From Plakobranchus ocellatus (Eukaryota > Mollusca > Gastropoda > Plakobranchidae), in assembly GCA_019648995.1 (NCBI GenBank), contig BLXT01004727.1, positions 5,216,972 through 5,252,546 on the forward strand: a DNA stretch of 35,575 nucleotides, in the 5' to 3' direction. Below the pieces are notes generated by a model, which saw nothing but the letters and a program-made list of their open reading frames with translations, had not been told where the DNA came from and made no database searches. Each line of letters opens with the position of its first letter. Positions within the stretch are counted from its first letter, which is position 1. The position numbers were made by a program, and so were the translations under genes. Shown here piece after piece: positions 8,771 through 21,400 of this stretch.

Positions 8771-11700
8771 GTGAGAGTGGCGAATTTTAAAACACAGCTC
8801 TAAAATTTTGAAGATTCTTAATAAACTTTAAAAAGGCATTTTCGCTATCCTTTCAATCTCGACGAAGATAATGTCCAATTTATTGTTAATTGTCCAATCT
8901 ATTTCCAGATGGGATAAGAAATGTACGCTCGCGAATGACTTACTATTTCATATGACGTTGTTTAATTTTCTCCCTCAAGATTCGAGACATCGTTCTTCAA
9001 TTCATTGATTTTATCTTCCCAGCAATCCAGCTCTTCCCTCTTCACGCTCTGAGGCAAAAGCTCACGACCGGGCTCACGGAGAATCTATTGACTGGAAACT
9101 GGTGGAGGACGTCAAGTCAAAAGTTCTAAACCGTACCGAGACGTACAACATTGTGACTTCATATAATACATTCTTTCAGGAGCTAGAACGAGATTTTGGC
9201 TTCGATCACAAGTACGTTAATAAACTTAGTGGTGTTTTGAATATTTTTATATCAGGAAATCTATCATAGAAAAAAGATACGGGAAAGGAGTAAAAGACTT
9301 AAGAACAATAAAATGTTGCACTTATTTTTAAAAAATAGTATTATTAGATGGCCTTGTTCTTAAAATCTAAAGCATAAAAATAACAAATTAAAACATTGTC
9401 GAACACTCGTTTTCAAAGATAGAATTCTGAACAAAGAAAAAACGGCAAATAAATCGATTAATTTTAAATAATTTGTTGTTTATGAATCGTCTGAAAGAGA
9501 TCGAAGTACATGAATAACTGTTGCTTCGTTTTTGGATTAAAAAAAATTTTTTTTTTCAAATCAGAACACAGACATCATTGAATCCAGCCTTAGGTGGAAG
9601 TGACGTAAGTTGGAGTGGCTTGGCCGGTAGATCAGGCACTACACCATACACTAGTACATTGGAACTGAAGAAGCAGAACTCCGCCCACAAGTCATCTGAC
9701 AAACAGGCGCCTTCCCGCCAGGTTGAGAAGGACGTTGTGCGGAAGGCTGTCGTTGAAGTTTCAGAGGTTGATCAGATATCCACTCAAGCAGCTCAGAGTT
9801 CCATTCATACTGAGACTTCTTACAGTCGTACGTCTGATTTTAAACATTCCTCAAAGCAAAATTCTGTGATATATCCTCTTGTGGGTAAAGACTATACTAG
9901 ACGTGGAGATAATTCCCCTGCGAAAGCATGTCACCAATTTTCCAAAGAAGTCAATCCCATTAAACCCTCAGCTCAATCTCATACAAATAAAGCCTCTCCA
10001 TCCAAAGCATCCGGGTTCTCCCCACCAGCTGCTGTGGTGAAGCCCAATCAAAATCGGGACTATCGACATCATCAGTACGAAAATCAGCGTTCTCTAAGGA
10101 ACCCATCAGGAGTTTCATCTCCTCAGAAACCTCACTCTTCAGACAAAACCTGTGAAAAAAGCATCCATTATCCTCGCGATCACAAACATTCTCATAACAT
10201 GGATACCGACTTAGCATCATATTTTATGAACCCAAAATCATATCCTAAGGCTTTTAACCCTGGATCAAATACTCATCCCAACTCGCAACCGTCCACTCTT
10301 GAATCTGGGATAGGTTCAAGTCATCCAGATACAACATCAAATAGTGGGGCGACGTCGTCAAACCCTCAACATTTCTCTTCAGGGGCTCCGGAAAATCCAG
10401 GGTCACACTTATATCATCAAAACCATAACCAACAAGGTCACACACTTCATGCCCGACGACATTCTAAAGATAGCCATATCACAGCTCCTGAATCCCACCA
10501 GCGGCAAAACCACTCCTCACCACCAGAGGTCCCTAAATGGCCAGATTCTTCAAGAGGCAACTATGAAGACCACCCCGCTTTACGGGAAAGTCTTATTCCT
10601 GAATCGAGAGACAAATCTGCAGGTCGGATTAGGGAAAAAGGTAATGAAGATGCAGTTTTAGGTGTTGGCCATGCTTTTGAAATTCACGAAAATGTTGATC
10701 TTGTCTCCTCTGCCACCAGAAATTATGGTGGCCTTGCCACAAATAATGCAAACTCTTTGAGCCATTTACATGCAATGAATGATACTATCGGCGTCAGCAA
10801 CGATGTTGGAGGTATCGGTGGCGCCAGGAGATGGGCAACGGACGTTGGGGTTGTGCACATGGTGGACGGCAATAATTCTTACTCTGACAACGAGAAACAG
10901 CTTCTGGAGGAAATGCGGAGGATGAAGCAGGAGCACCAGAGCGTGCTCAGAACATACGAAGGTCGTGTGAACAAACTGATGGCTAAGATGCATGAACTTA
11001 GGAACATTGCCGAGATGTTGGAAAACAGCTCCAGCAAGCCGCTCCCAGGCAAATTGGCCCTGCTTGATATTCTAGGTAAGTTCTATTTAATATTGATAGG
11101 TTGAATACTGTCAGAAGATTAGAAATCATGATTCATAAATGAGGTTCAGATATTTATGGTCTATTTCATAATTCTTTTCCATTCAAATAAAAAGGGGAAT
11201 TGGAAGCATTTATTTTTTTTCTCTTTGAACGCACGTTGATTTAGATATTATTGTTCCGGGGAAGTTTTCTAAATTTCTATTTAGGGTGGCGGCAATCTTT
11301 CTTATTTTTCATAAATGACTGTGTTGATTTATGCTCTTTGCATATATCACCATGAAAAAACACCGACATTTCGCGACAACAATTTAGCCAAGCATTCTTG
11401 GTTTGTGAAAACTCAAAAGAAAGACGGAGTATCACTTTTTATCTGGCTATTAATTGGCACCTCATATGAAACATACAAGAATGTGCAGTTTGAACTATTC
11501 ATGCAGTTTGTGCAAGGATAATAGCTTTTATTGTAGGATTATTGATAGTGTGTATTATCGGCCCTCTATGGCTTAAACTACAACGCAAGGTGATGCAGTA
11601 CTACCTGTGTATCATGATAGAGGACGAACCAGAATGATAAAGGAGAAAGCGTTGATGTATATTTTGGTGAAGTATAAACGCAGGGCATGAATTTGCAAGG

Positions 11701-14700
11701 CTCAAACGAAAGAGAATGGATGAATTGTAATTCTTGTAGTTGAAAATTACTGCGATTCCCTCTAGAGGTCAGTAATTGCTAATTAGGATATTAAACGATA
11801 GGTTTTTTAATACGATCATACATGCTAATTTATACACTTACTCATGGTTTCATGCTGCCCTTGGTATTCTCTGAATAAAATACACCTTGTTGCCTTAAAA
11901 TGCATTCTTTTCAAGTATTGTAGTTATCTATTTACTTACATGTCTCTCTCATCAATTCCAATCTTACAACAAAAAGCCTTACATCCAGCTTTTCTAAAAC
12001 TGCTCAATCAATAATCGTCACTTGAATCGTTTCTTCCCGAGCTCGCCAATTAGAAATCTTCCCACCATTACTATGACCTCTACCTTTACTGATACCATCA
12101 TGTGTACCAACGTCACCTCCAACACAACCACGTCCAGTGCTCCTGATACCATCTTCATTTCTTCTACCTACCCGCATCACTCCAACTATCTCCGACCTTA
12201 CCAACATAAATACTAGCACCTCGTCTACCTCATATATCACAGCAATGCGACTTGATCTGTCTCAACTTCAATTCCGTTTCCCAAATTCCACAGCAGAGGA
12301 CAAAGATCTTTCCGAGAAAAGAGAACCAGGATCTGCCACTACAACAGCGCCGACGACCACCAATATCACTGCAATCAACAGCACAGATAACACAAGCCAA
12401 ATGGTGGTACCCCCTCCTCTCCCACCCCGCCCTAGCCGCGGTACTCGAATCTACCCCAATAAGCCCATTATCCATACATCTGCACAAATGAGGCCTCTAC
12501 CCTGGAATCGCATCATTTTAGACGATGAAGGTAGGTCTCTATTTTCAACTTATGGATTTCTTACGCGACATTAACTAGATATCCGCGGATACTTGAAAGC
12601 CATGTAGCATTGTTCTCTTTTAGACCTAAATCAATATTTTGGTTTTTCCCCATATCTAATTTAGCGTGTATGAGCTCACACCCTTTTTGATGCAGGGAAG
12701 CGTTCCGCGACGACTGTCCGTTTTATTATGGAAGATTCTGATGTCGTAATGATATGATATATCACATGCCGCCGTCTGCGCTTGTGTTGCAAACTCAAAT
12801 GAATTAAGTAGTTATCTTGTTTTTGTTTGGTTTTGTTTTGTTTGCTTGATAACGATTTGTTTGAAAAGAGGAAAATAGAGTTTTTCTCAGAACTAGAGTT
12901 AGTTAGGAAAACAGAAATCATTAAAACAAAATTGTATTACGTGGTTGCTGATATCGTCGATCTTTTGCTATCATACGTTCTCTATCGACTTACAAGAGTT
13001 GACAAGGCTTTATAAAAGAAACTAATCTTAACGATATAATGTTGGGTTACAAGCCACAGGCGCAGTTCACACCAACATTAGGTTCTTAGTTGTAATCACA
13101 AATTTCTTTGCTATAAAACAAAAGTGACATGATCGAAATTTGAATTTCATTAATTGTTTTTTTCTTTTTCAATTGGTTTTTACTTTGATTTGTCAATGTC
13201 AATCGATTTCATTCAAGAACTTTGAGAAATGCGGTGTACTCAGTGACCTTTTTTTTACATTTCTTGACGAAATGGTAAGGAGCTGTTCCTCAGATTCAAA
13301 ATTTCTATGTTTTAGGCTCGCTTTTAGCACCTCTAAGGATGGCGCGTCACTAAAATCTCTCTTTTGAATAAGGGCCTTAGAAACGTTTTAAAGGCAGGCA
13401 CGTCAACGGTGGGAATCGTAGCATTATGTGGATATGTCATTGACGATTTCATTCAAAGCCATGATTATACGCACAGCATTTCTGAAATAGGGGACTAAAG
13501 CGTTTTAAATGTAACTGCATTGAAATTATGATATTAATCAATCACAGATACTCAAATAACAGTAAGGACACAGCATTGGAATATCAAACAGTACATATTA
13601 CATGCACTGAAAACCCTTTCGCTAATTGTTTGCTTATGTTATTAGCATACATGATCATAGCCTGGATTGCTCCGAAAATGCAAGCATGTTATGTTTTATT
13701 ATTTGAATAGGTACAGAGCCCCCTAGTAACACCGTATGGCACGGGATGAGAGAACCCACACTAGATACAGAGGAACTTGAGAGGTATGTTCGTTATATAA
13801 GCTTGCAAATTATTTTTTATCCTGACGGGATTTTTATAGACATAAAATGTTATTTATAATTGTTCATACTCCTATGAGGAAAAAAATTATTGTTTCCGTA
13901 CATTGGGAGGCGTATCTGATGGCGCCTTTTTTTCCACAAATAATATAGATTTATTTCCTATCATTTCATTTTTTTTTTTTTTTGCCTCCTCATCTTTGAT
14001 AAAATTATAAAGAAATTGTTATGAGTCACATATGACATATTTGTTCGCACTGATTACATATATGTTCGAGCTTTGCCACCATTTGGCACAGAAAAAAAAA
14101 AGACTTTTATAGTTGCAAACTAGACGATGTAATTTTAGCAAGTCATAGTAATCTGTAGAAGCGATGGGTTCAAATCTCAATATGTATGAACCTGTAATTG
14201 TGTTATGTGTGAACTCCTCAGCATGGGTCGGAACAAAACTCAACCGCTTTCAGATCAGTTCTCACCTTAAACCTTTAACTAAATTGGTTCAAAATAAGCC
14301 AGGGCATCTATTCGACATTCAGTTTTCATTATTCTCTATTCTTGTCACAAATGATTTGTTTAACCTCCCAGGCTATTCTCTGGTGGCAACGAACAAAGCA
14401 GTGACGTCAACCTGTATGATGACGTCTGCCTCAGAAGGGGTCGGGCTAAAACTCAGGTGAGAAAGTGGTCTGTCCAACTAATCTTGTTGCACAGGAATCG
14501 ACAGGTCTAAATCTTCAATCAAACCAGAGATTCTGTCTGTCTCTAGGTTATCGCCTTCACTATCTCTATAATGAATGCTTCATTTCGAAAGCACGCAAGA
14601 TAACTGTGTTACAAATGTTGTAATAGGCAGAGAAATTACAGATAAACTCTTTTCAGAGATGGACATTTGGTATACGAAATGCCATTGATAAAGAAAGATT

Positions 14701-15433
14701 CCAAAGGTCGCCGGCTAGGATTTATATTCTTTTCTTTTTTTTTTTTCCTCCTCATTTATTTTTTTCTTGATTATCATTTGCTCAAGTGTCTTCAGGTCCT
14801 AGATGAGAATTAGATTGCTTTTCCAACTTCATAAGTCTGATATTGACTGTCCCCGTATAAAATCACTACCAAACGAAATGTCTAGTCTATTGCGACTCAG
14901 ATGATCGAACTTGGACGCTGCGCTAAAATTTAAATTTAAAAAGCAAATCTCAAGACCCACAGAATTTATCTTCTGGAAATCAATGCGAATTTTACAATGA
15001 TTTGAGAATTTCCAAAAATAACTTTGCAAAATTATCGGGATATTGAAGAAAAGGAATCACGTGAAATTGCAAATGAGGCTGTAAACGTCTTCTCTGAGGC
15101 CCTTTTCAAAACATGGAATGTTTGTCTTGTGCGGTGACCAAACATTTGAAAGACAGAAAAGATTTTCCAGGTTTATTTTTTAACTGAACCGCATTACTTT
15201 ATCTGCCCGAGAGACATAAAATTCTTGAAGCGAAGCATCAAACATTTCACTAGTTAGGAGATTAATTTGCAAAATAAGGAGCAAATGTCGAGGAGCAAGA
15301 GAACACATTAATTATTGAACCTCTTTCAGAAACAGCATGGTAAGGTAGGCCTAAACGTGAGTCCACTCATCTGCTTTGTCGACTAACAAATAGCAGTTTA
15401 CCTATACCATGAAAACCTTCAAACATATTAAAG

Positions 15434-15493
<60 letters not shown>

Positions 15494-18400
15494 TCGCCTA
15501 CACAGAATCCGGTTTTTTTTTCAATCTTATTTATTAGACTCTTTTAAAAACTATTTTATGTTCTGTACTCAATAATTACTTTGCTGTGAATGATAATGGG
15601 GAGAATAAATGAGTGGTAGTTGGGTAAGTATTTCAGATATTTACTAACAAAGAAAAAGAGGAGGAGGGGGGAGGGGAGGGAGTCACGGAGAAAGAGAGAG
15701 ACAGATAGTCGAGCGGACGGATAGTGAAAGAGCAGAGAACGAGAGAGAGAGAAAGATATAATATAGGCCTTTCCAAAGAACTATAGATGGGAGTGGAAAA
15801 AGAACAAGTGGATTATTGATAAAATTCTCTTTCCAGTTAACTAGTATCTACGACAATGAAAGATCACAGAGAATTGTGTCTGAACTACGCGCCTTGCCAT
15901 GCACCTTACCGGAAGTAATCCAAGCTTTTGTGACGTTGAATTCAAGCGACCTTCATACAGACAGCTTTGCAGAGCTATTGGAGCTTCTCACGTCTGCCAG
16001 AGAGCTGGACAAAATCCTGCATTATGTGAAACGGAAAGGAGCAGGTAATTATCCATTTTTATTTTCGACATATCAATCGCGCATAAAATTGTGATCTCGG
16101 AGTGATAATTGTTGTATTGGGCATATAGGTTTTCCATTAGAAGGTGATCTCAGAGTGGCAATTGTTAAACAAGAAAATCTGAGCGGTAATTGGTTTTTTT
16201 TTTTGGCATATAGTTCGTCTATTACAATGCGATCTCAGAGTGGTAATTGCTGTTTCCAGCATACAGGTTGTCTATTACAAGGTTACAATTTCGTACAAGG
16301 TGATCTCAGAGCGGTAATTGTTGTTTTTGGCACATAGGTCGTCCCTTACAAGGTGATCTCAGAGTGGTAATCGCCGTTTTCGGCATATGCTTTTTCCTCT
16401 ACAAGGTGATCTCAGAGCGGTAATTGTTGTTTTTGGCGCATAGGTCGTCCATTACAAGGTGATCTCAGAGTGGTAATCGCCGTTTTCGGCATATGTTTTT
16501 TCCTCTACAAGGTGATCTCGTAGTTGCTAATTGTTATACAAGTTGATGGCATTGTTACTTTTGGCATATAGGTCGTCCAGTACAAGATGATCTCAGAGTG
16601 GCAATCGTCGTTTTCGGCATAGAGGTTGTCCATTACAAGGTGATTTCAGAGTGGTAATTGTTGTTTCCGGCATAGAGGTTGTCTACTACAAGGTGATCTC
16701 ATAGTGCTAATTGTTATACAAGTTGATGTTAGAGTGGCATTGTTGCTTTTGGCACATAGGTCGTCTATTGCAAGGTGATCTCAAAGTGGTAATTGTTGTT
16801 CTGGGCATATAGTTGTCCATTACAAGGTGATTTCAGAGTGATAATTGTTGTTTTTGGCCGATAGGTTGTCCATTACAGGCAGAGCTGCCAACCTTACATG
16901 AAAAACACGTATTTGTACGTCTTTTTTGCCATTGTACACATTTACACCAATTTTTTTAATTGTACACACCTTTTTTGCCAGAGATGCTATTTTTCAATTA
17001 TTGTAAACTTTAATTTCAAGCTTTATTCATATTTGCCATCATTTCTTTCTCAAGTAGGCTTGCTGTTGAGTGTTTTGTCGAGATTTATTTATTGCATTAC
17101 CGGATAGCTTTCTATCTGTCTATGATTGTACACTTTTTTTGGTAATCATACGCATTTTTTGGCTCAAATCTTATACTTTGCAGGATGGATGGATTGATAG
17201 CTCTGATTACAAGGTGATCTTAGAATGACAATTGTTGTTTTTTTGTTTTAAGGTTGTTCATTACTAGGTGATCTTTGAGTGGTGATTGTTGTTTGCAATT
17301 TATAGCTCGTCCACTGTCATGGTTGTGAGCTCAACATTACAGCCGCTAATGCCTAGATTTCTCTTGGCCTTTAAATGAAAAGGGCATGCTCACATCCACA
17401 AGACATTAATCAAGCTAAAAAATTCTGATAATAATATAGAGTCTATTCAGAAATCTTAGATATGGTCTGGTAGGAGACAAGTTGTTTAAAAGGCGAAAAA
17501 GATTGAGAAGCTAGTAATCAATCTGTAGCCGGACATTGTAGCTGAGATTAGACATCTCAGCCCAAATTATAAGCTTAAATGCCAAGTGCAGAGACTGATT
17601 TTAGTTTTATGTCATCAAACAGTCACTAATCACCAGACACATCCTAAATCCTCTGGCCACTGTATTGCAGGTCAACTGGAGGCCCCGGAATATCTGGTGT
17701 ATGAGCTTTCTAAGGTGGATCACTTCAGGGAGAGGCTTGAGTTTCTTCGCTTCAAGAACAAGCTTCAGATCAATCTCTTTGAGATAGGTAAAAACTACAA
17801 GTAAAGTAATTGCCTCAAATTCATATTACATAGCTTTTTGAGATGGGTTATCACATCTTGGTGTAAGGAAAACCTGAAGTTCTAGATCAATGTGTTTGAG
17901 ATAGGTAAAAACTGCTTGTAAAGGAGTGACTGAAACTTTAAATCAACATGTTTGATATTGGCAAAAACTACCGTTAAGGCTTTCGTAAGATTTAAGTCAA
18001 ACTTTTTAAGATAGATAGGAACTGGAATTTAAAGAATTCTTAACGTTTAGATGAAGCTTTTTAATATGGGTAAGAACTTCATGAAATGGAACGGCTGGAG
18101 CTTTTATCACATATTCGAGATAGTATAGGAATGTAGTTAATGGAATAACCTTCAATTCATGAGACGCTTAACTTGAAAACCTCTAAGTAAATGCTGATGA
18201 TTTAAAAAAAAGTTTAGAGATTGGTAATGCTAGGAATGTTGATTGCAAATGATGTGATCTTGCAATTTCTTTAGCCTGTAAAAATAATGGAAGGGAATGT
18301 TAGTTACCAACAGAATAAATGTTTATCTTCACGCCATCGACAATTCATGTTTTTATGTATGCTATAAGATTTGCAGCAATAAATTCTTGGTTCGTTGGAA

Positions 18401-21400
18401 GTCACTTGATGCTTAAACTGTTCAGCTTAGTTTCACCTTTACTCTTTCAGATCAGCAACTGAAAGAGCTCAACACAGCTTGTGAGGAAGTAACGTCCAGG
18501 TGAAGTTTTTTTTTTACTTTCAACATTGATGTGTTTTTTATCTTTTACAATTTTTTTTCATTTTGATTCCTCAGAAAAATAAATAAGTTTGGGGATAATG
18601 ACAATACTTTGGTAGTTGAAGAAGATGAACATCTGTCTGAAGGAGAATTTAAAAGAATGGAAAAGAGAAGGAGTTATAAATAGGTTTAAAATTACTATGA
18701 ACAAAAGCTATCAATCAATTAGGAGATGTTAAATTTATCGAATAGAACTTTTTTACCATATTCAAGGCCCAAATCTTCCTATCCATAAGTTCAGTTTTTG
18801 CTTTTTGCTGTCTCTGCTTGTCTGCTTTTCTGTTTCTTTTTCTTTTATTTTTTTTTTTATGTTTGTCTTTGTAGTTCTTCTTCCCTATCTCAAGTATACT
18901 TTTGCATGTTGCATACCATTTTTATACTGTTGGTGCTGTCACTGACAGTTTTTTTTTCCTTTTACTCAAGAAACCTTAAAGCAAAAATTTTAATATCCAT
19001 GCTGTGTTGTTTGGCACTATGTTGATAAATTTAAATTGGTGATTAAGTTTTTTCACCCTATTTAGTGCATTCTTGAATCAATTGCTTAATTGCAAAAAAT
19101 ATTTTTGTACTCCTCGAAACTTCAGTTTGTCTTTGAAGAATGTTTTGGAGACAGTTCTTGCAGTCGGCAACCACATGAATGCTGGGACAGATCGAGGTCA
19201 AGCAGATGGCTTCAGAGTGGATGTGCTCAACCACCTAAAAGATATTCATGATACCGTACGTTAAACATGTAAAATCAACAAGTAAATAGGTATCTAGTGG
19301 TATTTTTCCTAAATAAAGAGCAATATTTTTTACTTGTCTTTATTCATTTTGAGGTATACAAACTGAACATGTTTAATTTTTTATCATAACTTTTTTTTTA
19401 CTCAGAAAGATTTAATGCAGTTGTGGAGGTTTGTATATGATGGATGAAATAACTTTTTTTCTTCGCAAAATAAGATCTAAGTTTGAGAGAAGATTTTCTG
19501 CAAATTATATCTTATTGGCTATTAAACTGATATTTATAAAGTGGCATGGTCTACTCACTTTCTGTATCATTTGATAATAGCTTTTATAGAAACGCTGAAA
19601 TGCAGAACAGTTGTAATGAGTTAATAAAAAAGTATGAATTGACACAATAAATATATGGGATTTATTTCTTGAGGCCCTTAGGAACATAAAAGAATATCAT
19701 AAATAGTTATGATCAGTTACTCTTTTTTGATGTGTCACTATTGATTTTTAAAAAAAAATACAGACATAACTGTTTGACTGTCAAAGTTATTTGTTGTGTG
19801 AATTTAAATCAACACTGGTCGTTTGCCCATAAAGATGAACTTGCCTCTGTGATTGAATATACAATGATTGATAAAGAGTATGCTTATGTAACAATCAGTG
19901 TATTTACTTTTCAAATCAATTGATCAGAGCACAATTCACGACTGGGCCTGGCATATACAATAATCTTCAATCTGTCAAGAAGTGTTTGAGAAACTAGTCT
20001 CTTGGGCAAGTAAAATTCATACACATAAAGTTGACATGGAAAGAAATGCCAAATGGCGACAAAAGGCCATGTGCTTAGAAATACCATGGTATTAAGTACA
20101 TGATTCTGTCGAGACCTGCCAGAGAGAGTATGAAATTTTGGACCCTCTAAAGGTTTTAGTCAAAACTCTATTCATATTTTTACCTCAGCAGAGCAAAATC
20201 ATGGAGCATTTGGGTTAGGTATGATACTGGTTCCTCTGACGAGTAAACCATGTTTTGTAATAATTTCAGGAGCTCTGTATGTTATTTCTGTTTTTGGTAT
20301 AGGCTTCAGCATTGATATGATTACATGAATGGCGTTATCCCACACAATAGGTAAACAGAGGAAACCTTCTGGAGCTGGTCATGCGTATCTACTGTCTAAA
20401 GTATGAATCTGGTCTGGACCTTGGGTGCCCAACCAGATTTCAGCTCCCAGAACCTTCCAATATGAGACATGCTTCACAGGTGAGAGCCTCTGTGAAAAAA
20501 AAAAGAGGAACTAGGAGGAGAGGGATAGGAAGAGTGAGAAAATTGGGATGGGACAGGACCAGATAAAATTATAGGGAGAAGGAAAGGGGAAGGGGGCTGG
20601 GGTAGGGAGTTTAGTGTGGAAATAGACAAAATGGTGAGAGATAAGAGGGAGAAATGGGAGCAGATGAGTGAAGACAAAATAGGAGGACATGGGAAAGGGA
20701 AAGTGGAGAAGTTGAAATCGGAAAAGAAAAAACAGATTTTGATTTTGCAGTTTAGCAAATCCAAGTTCTTACAAGACTATGTGTGAGATGTTATATAGAG
20801 CTGAAAGAAAACCTGATTTTTTATTATGGTGACAAAAAATAGTATATATATTTTTTGAACTATGATTATTTCAACATCTAATGATGGACATCCACAGTGA
20901 GTTTGACTTCTTAAAAATCGAAAACTTTTATCTTTGTGTGAAGCATTTGTTGATACAACCTTTAACTATTCTAACCATAATATTGTTGGTAATGTTGGAT
21001 GCATATCAAATGATTATTTTGAAAATGCATATTTTTTTTTTCCATCAAAATAATTATTAATGTACATGTTAAACTTTTAAAAAGGTGTCTTTTGAGGATA
21101 TTCAACGGGCATTAAAAGAATTAAAGGAAGAACTGGCTTACGTTCGTGGAAAAGTAAGTTCAATTTTTTATAACAGATAATTTTGATTTTAACATAAAGT
21201 GAATTCTCTATTTGGTTATAGTGTAGAACAACCAGGATTGGCGAACTGATTATTTTTTTAAGGTAATTGCTATTGTTTTCCTTGCTTTATTTACTTCTGA
21301 GGCAATATGATAACTGCATATTGGACACATGGTATTTCTTCCTGTAGAAATCCAATTTAGAACCAATGCAGAATCTCCTGCACAATATTACCTATTCTGA

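Noticed and set aside
9960-10993. Minus-strand and shifted frames inside the 1.5 kb exon
   Set aside because: Shadows of the coding frame, which is fixed by splice phase on both sides.
16045-17330. Regularly spaced direct repeats resembling a CRISPR array
   Set aside because: Units are contiguous tandem copies of 53 bp without unique spacers, inside a eukaryotic intron.
20359-20479. Alternative acceptor at gtaaacag|agg for FH2 exon 11
   Set aside because: It leads to an early in-frame stop; the upstream AG gives the conserved NLLE and LPEP motifs in frame.
20474-20764. 96-codon minus-strand frame rich in Ser, Pro, Leu and Phe
   Set aside because: Complement of the intronic purine tract; no domain and no splice support.
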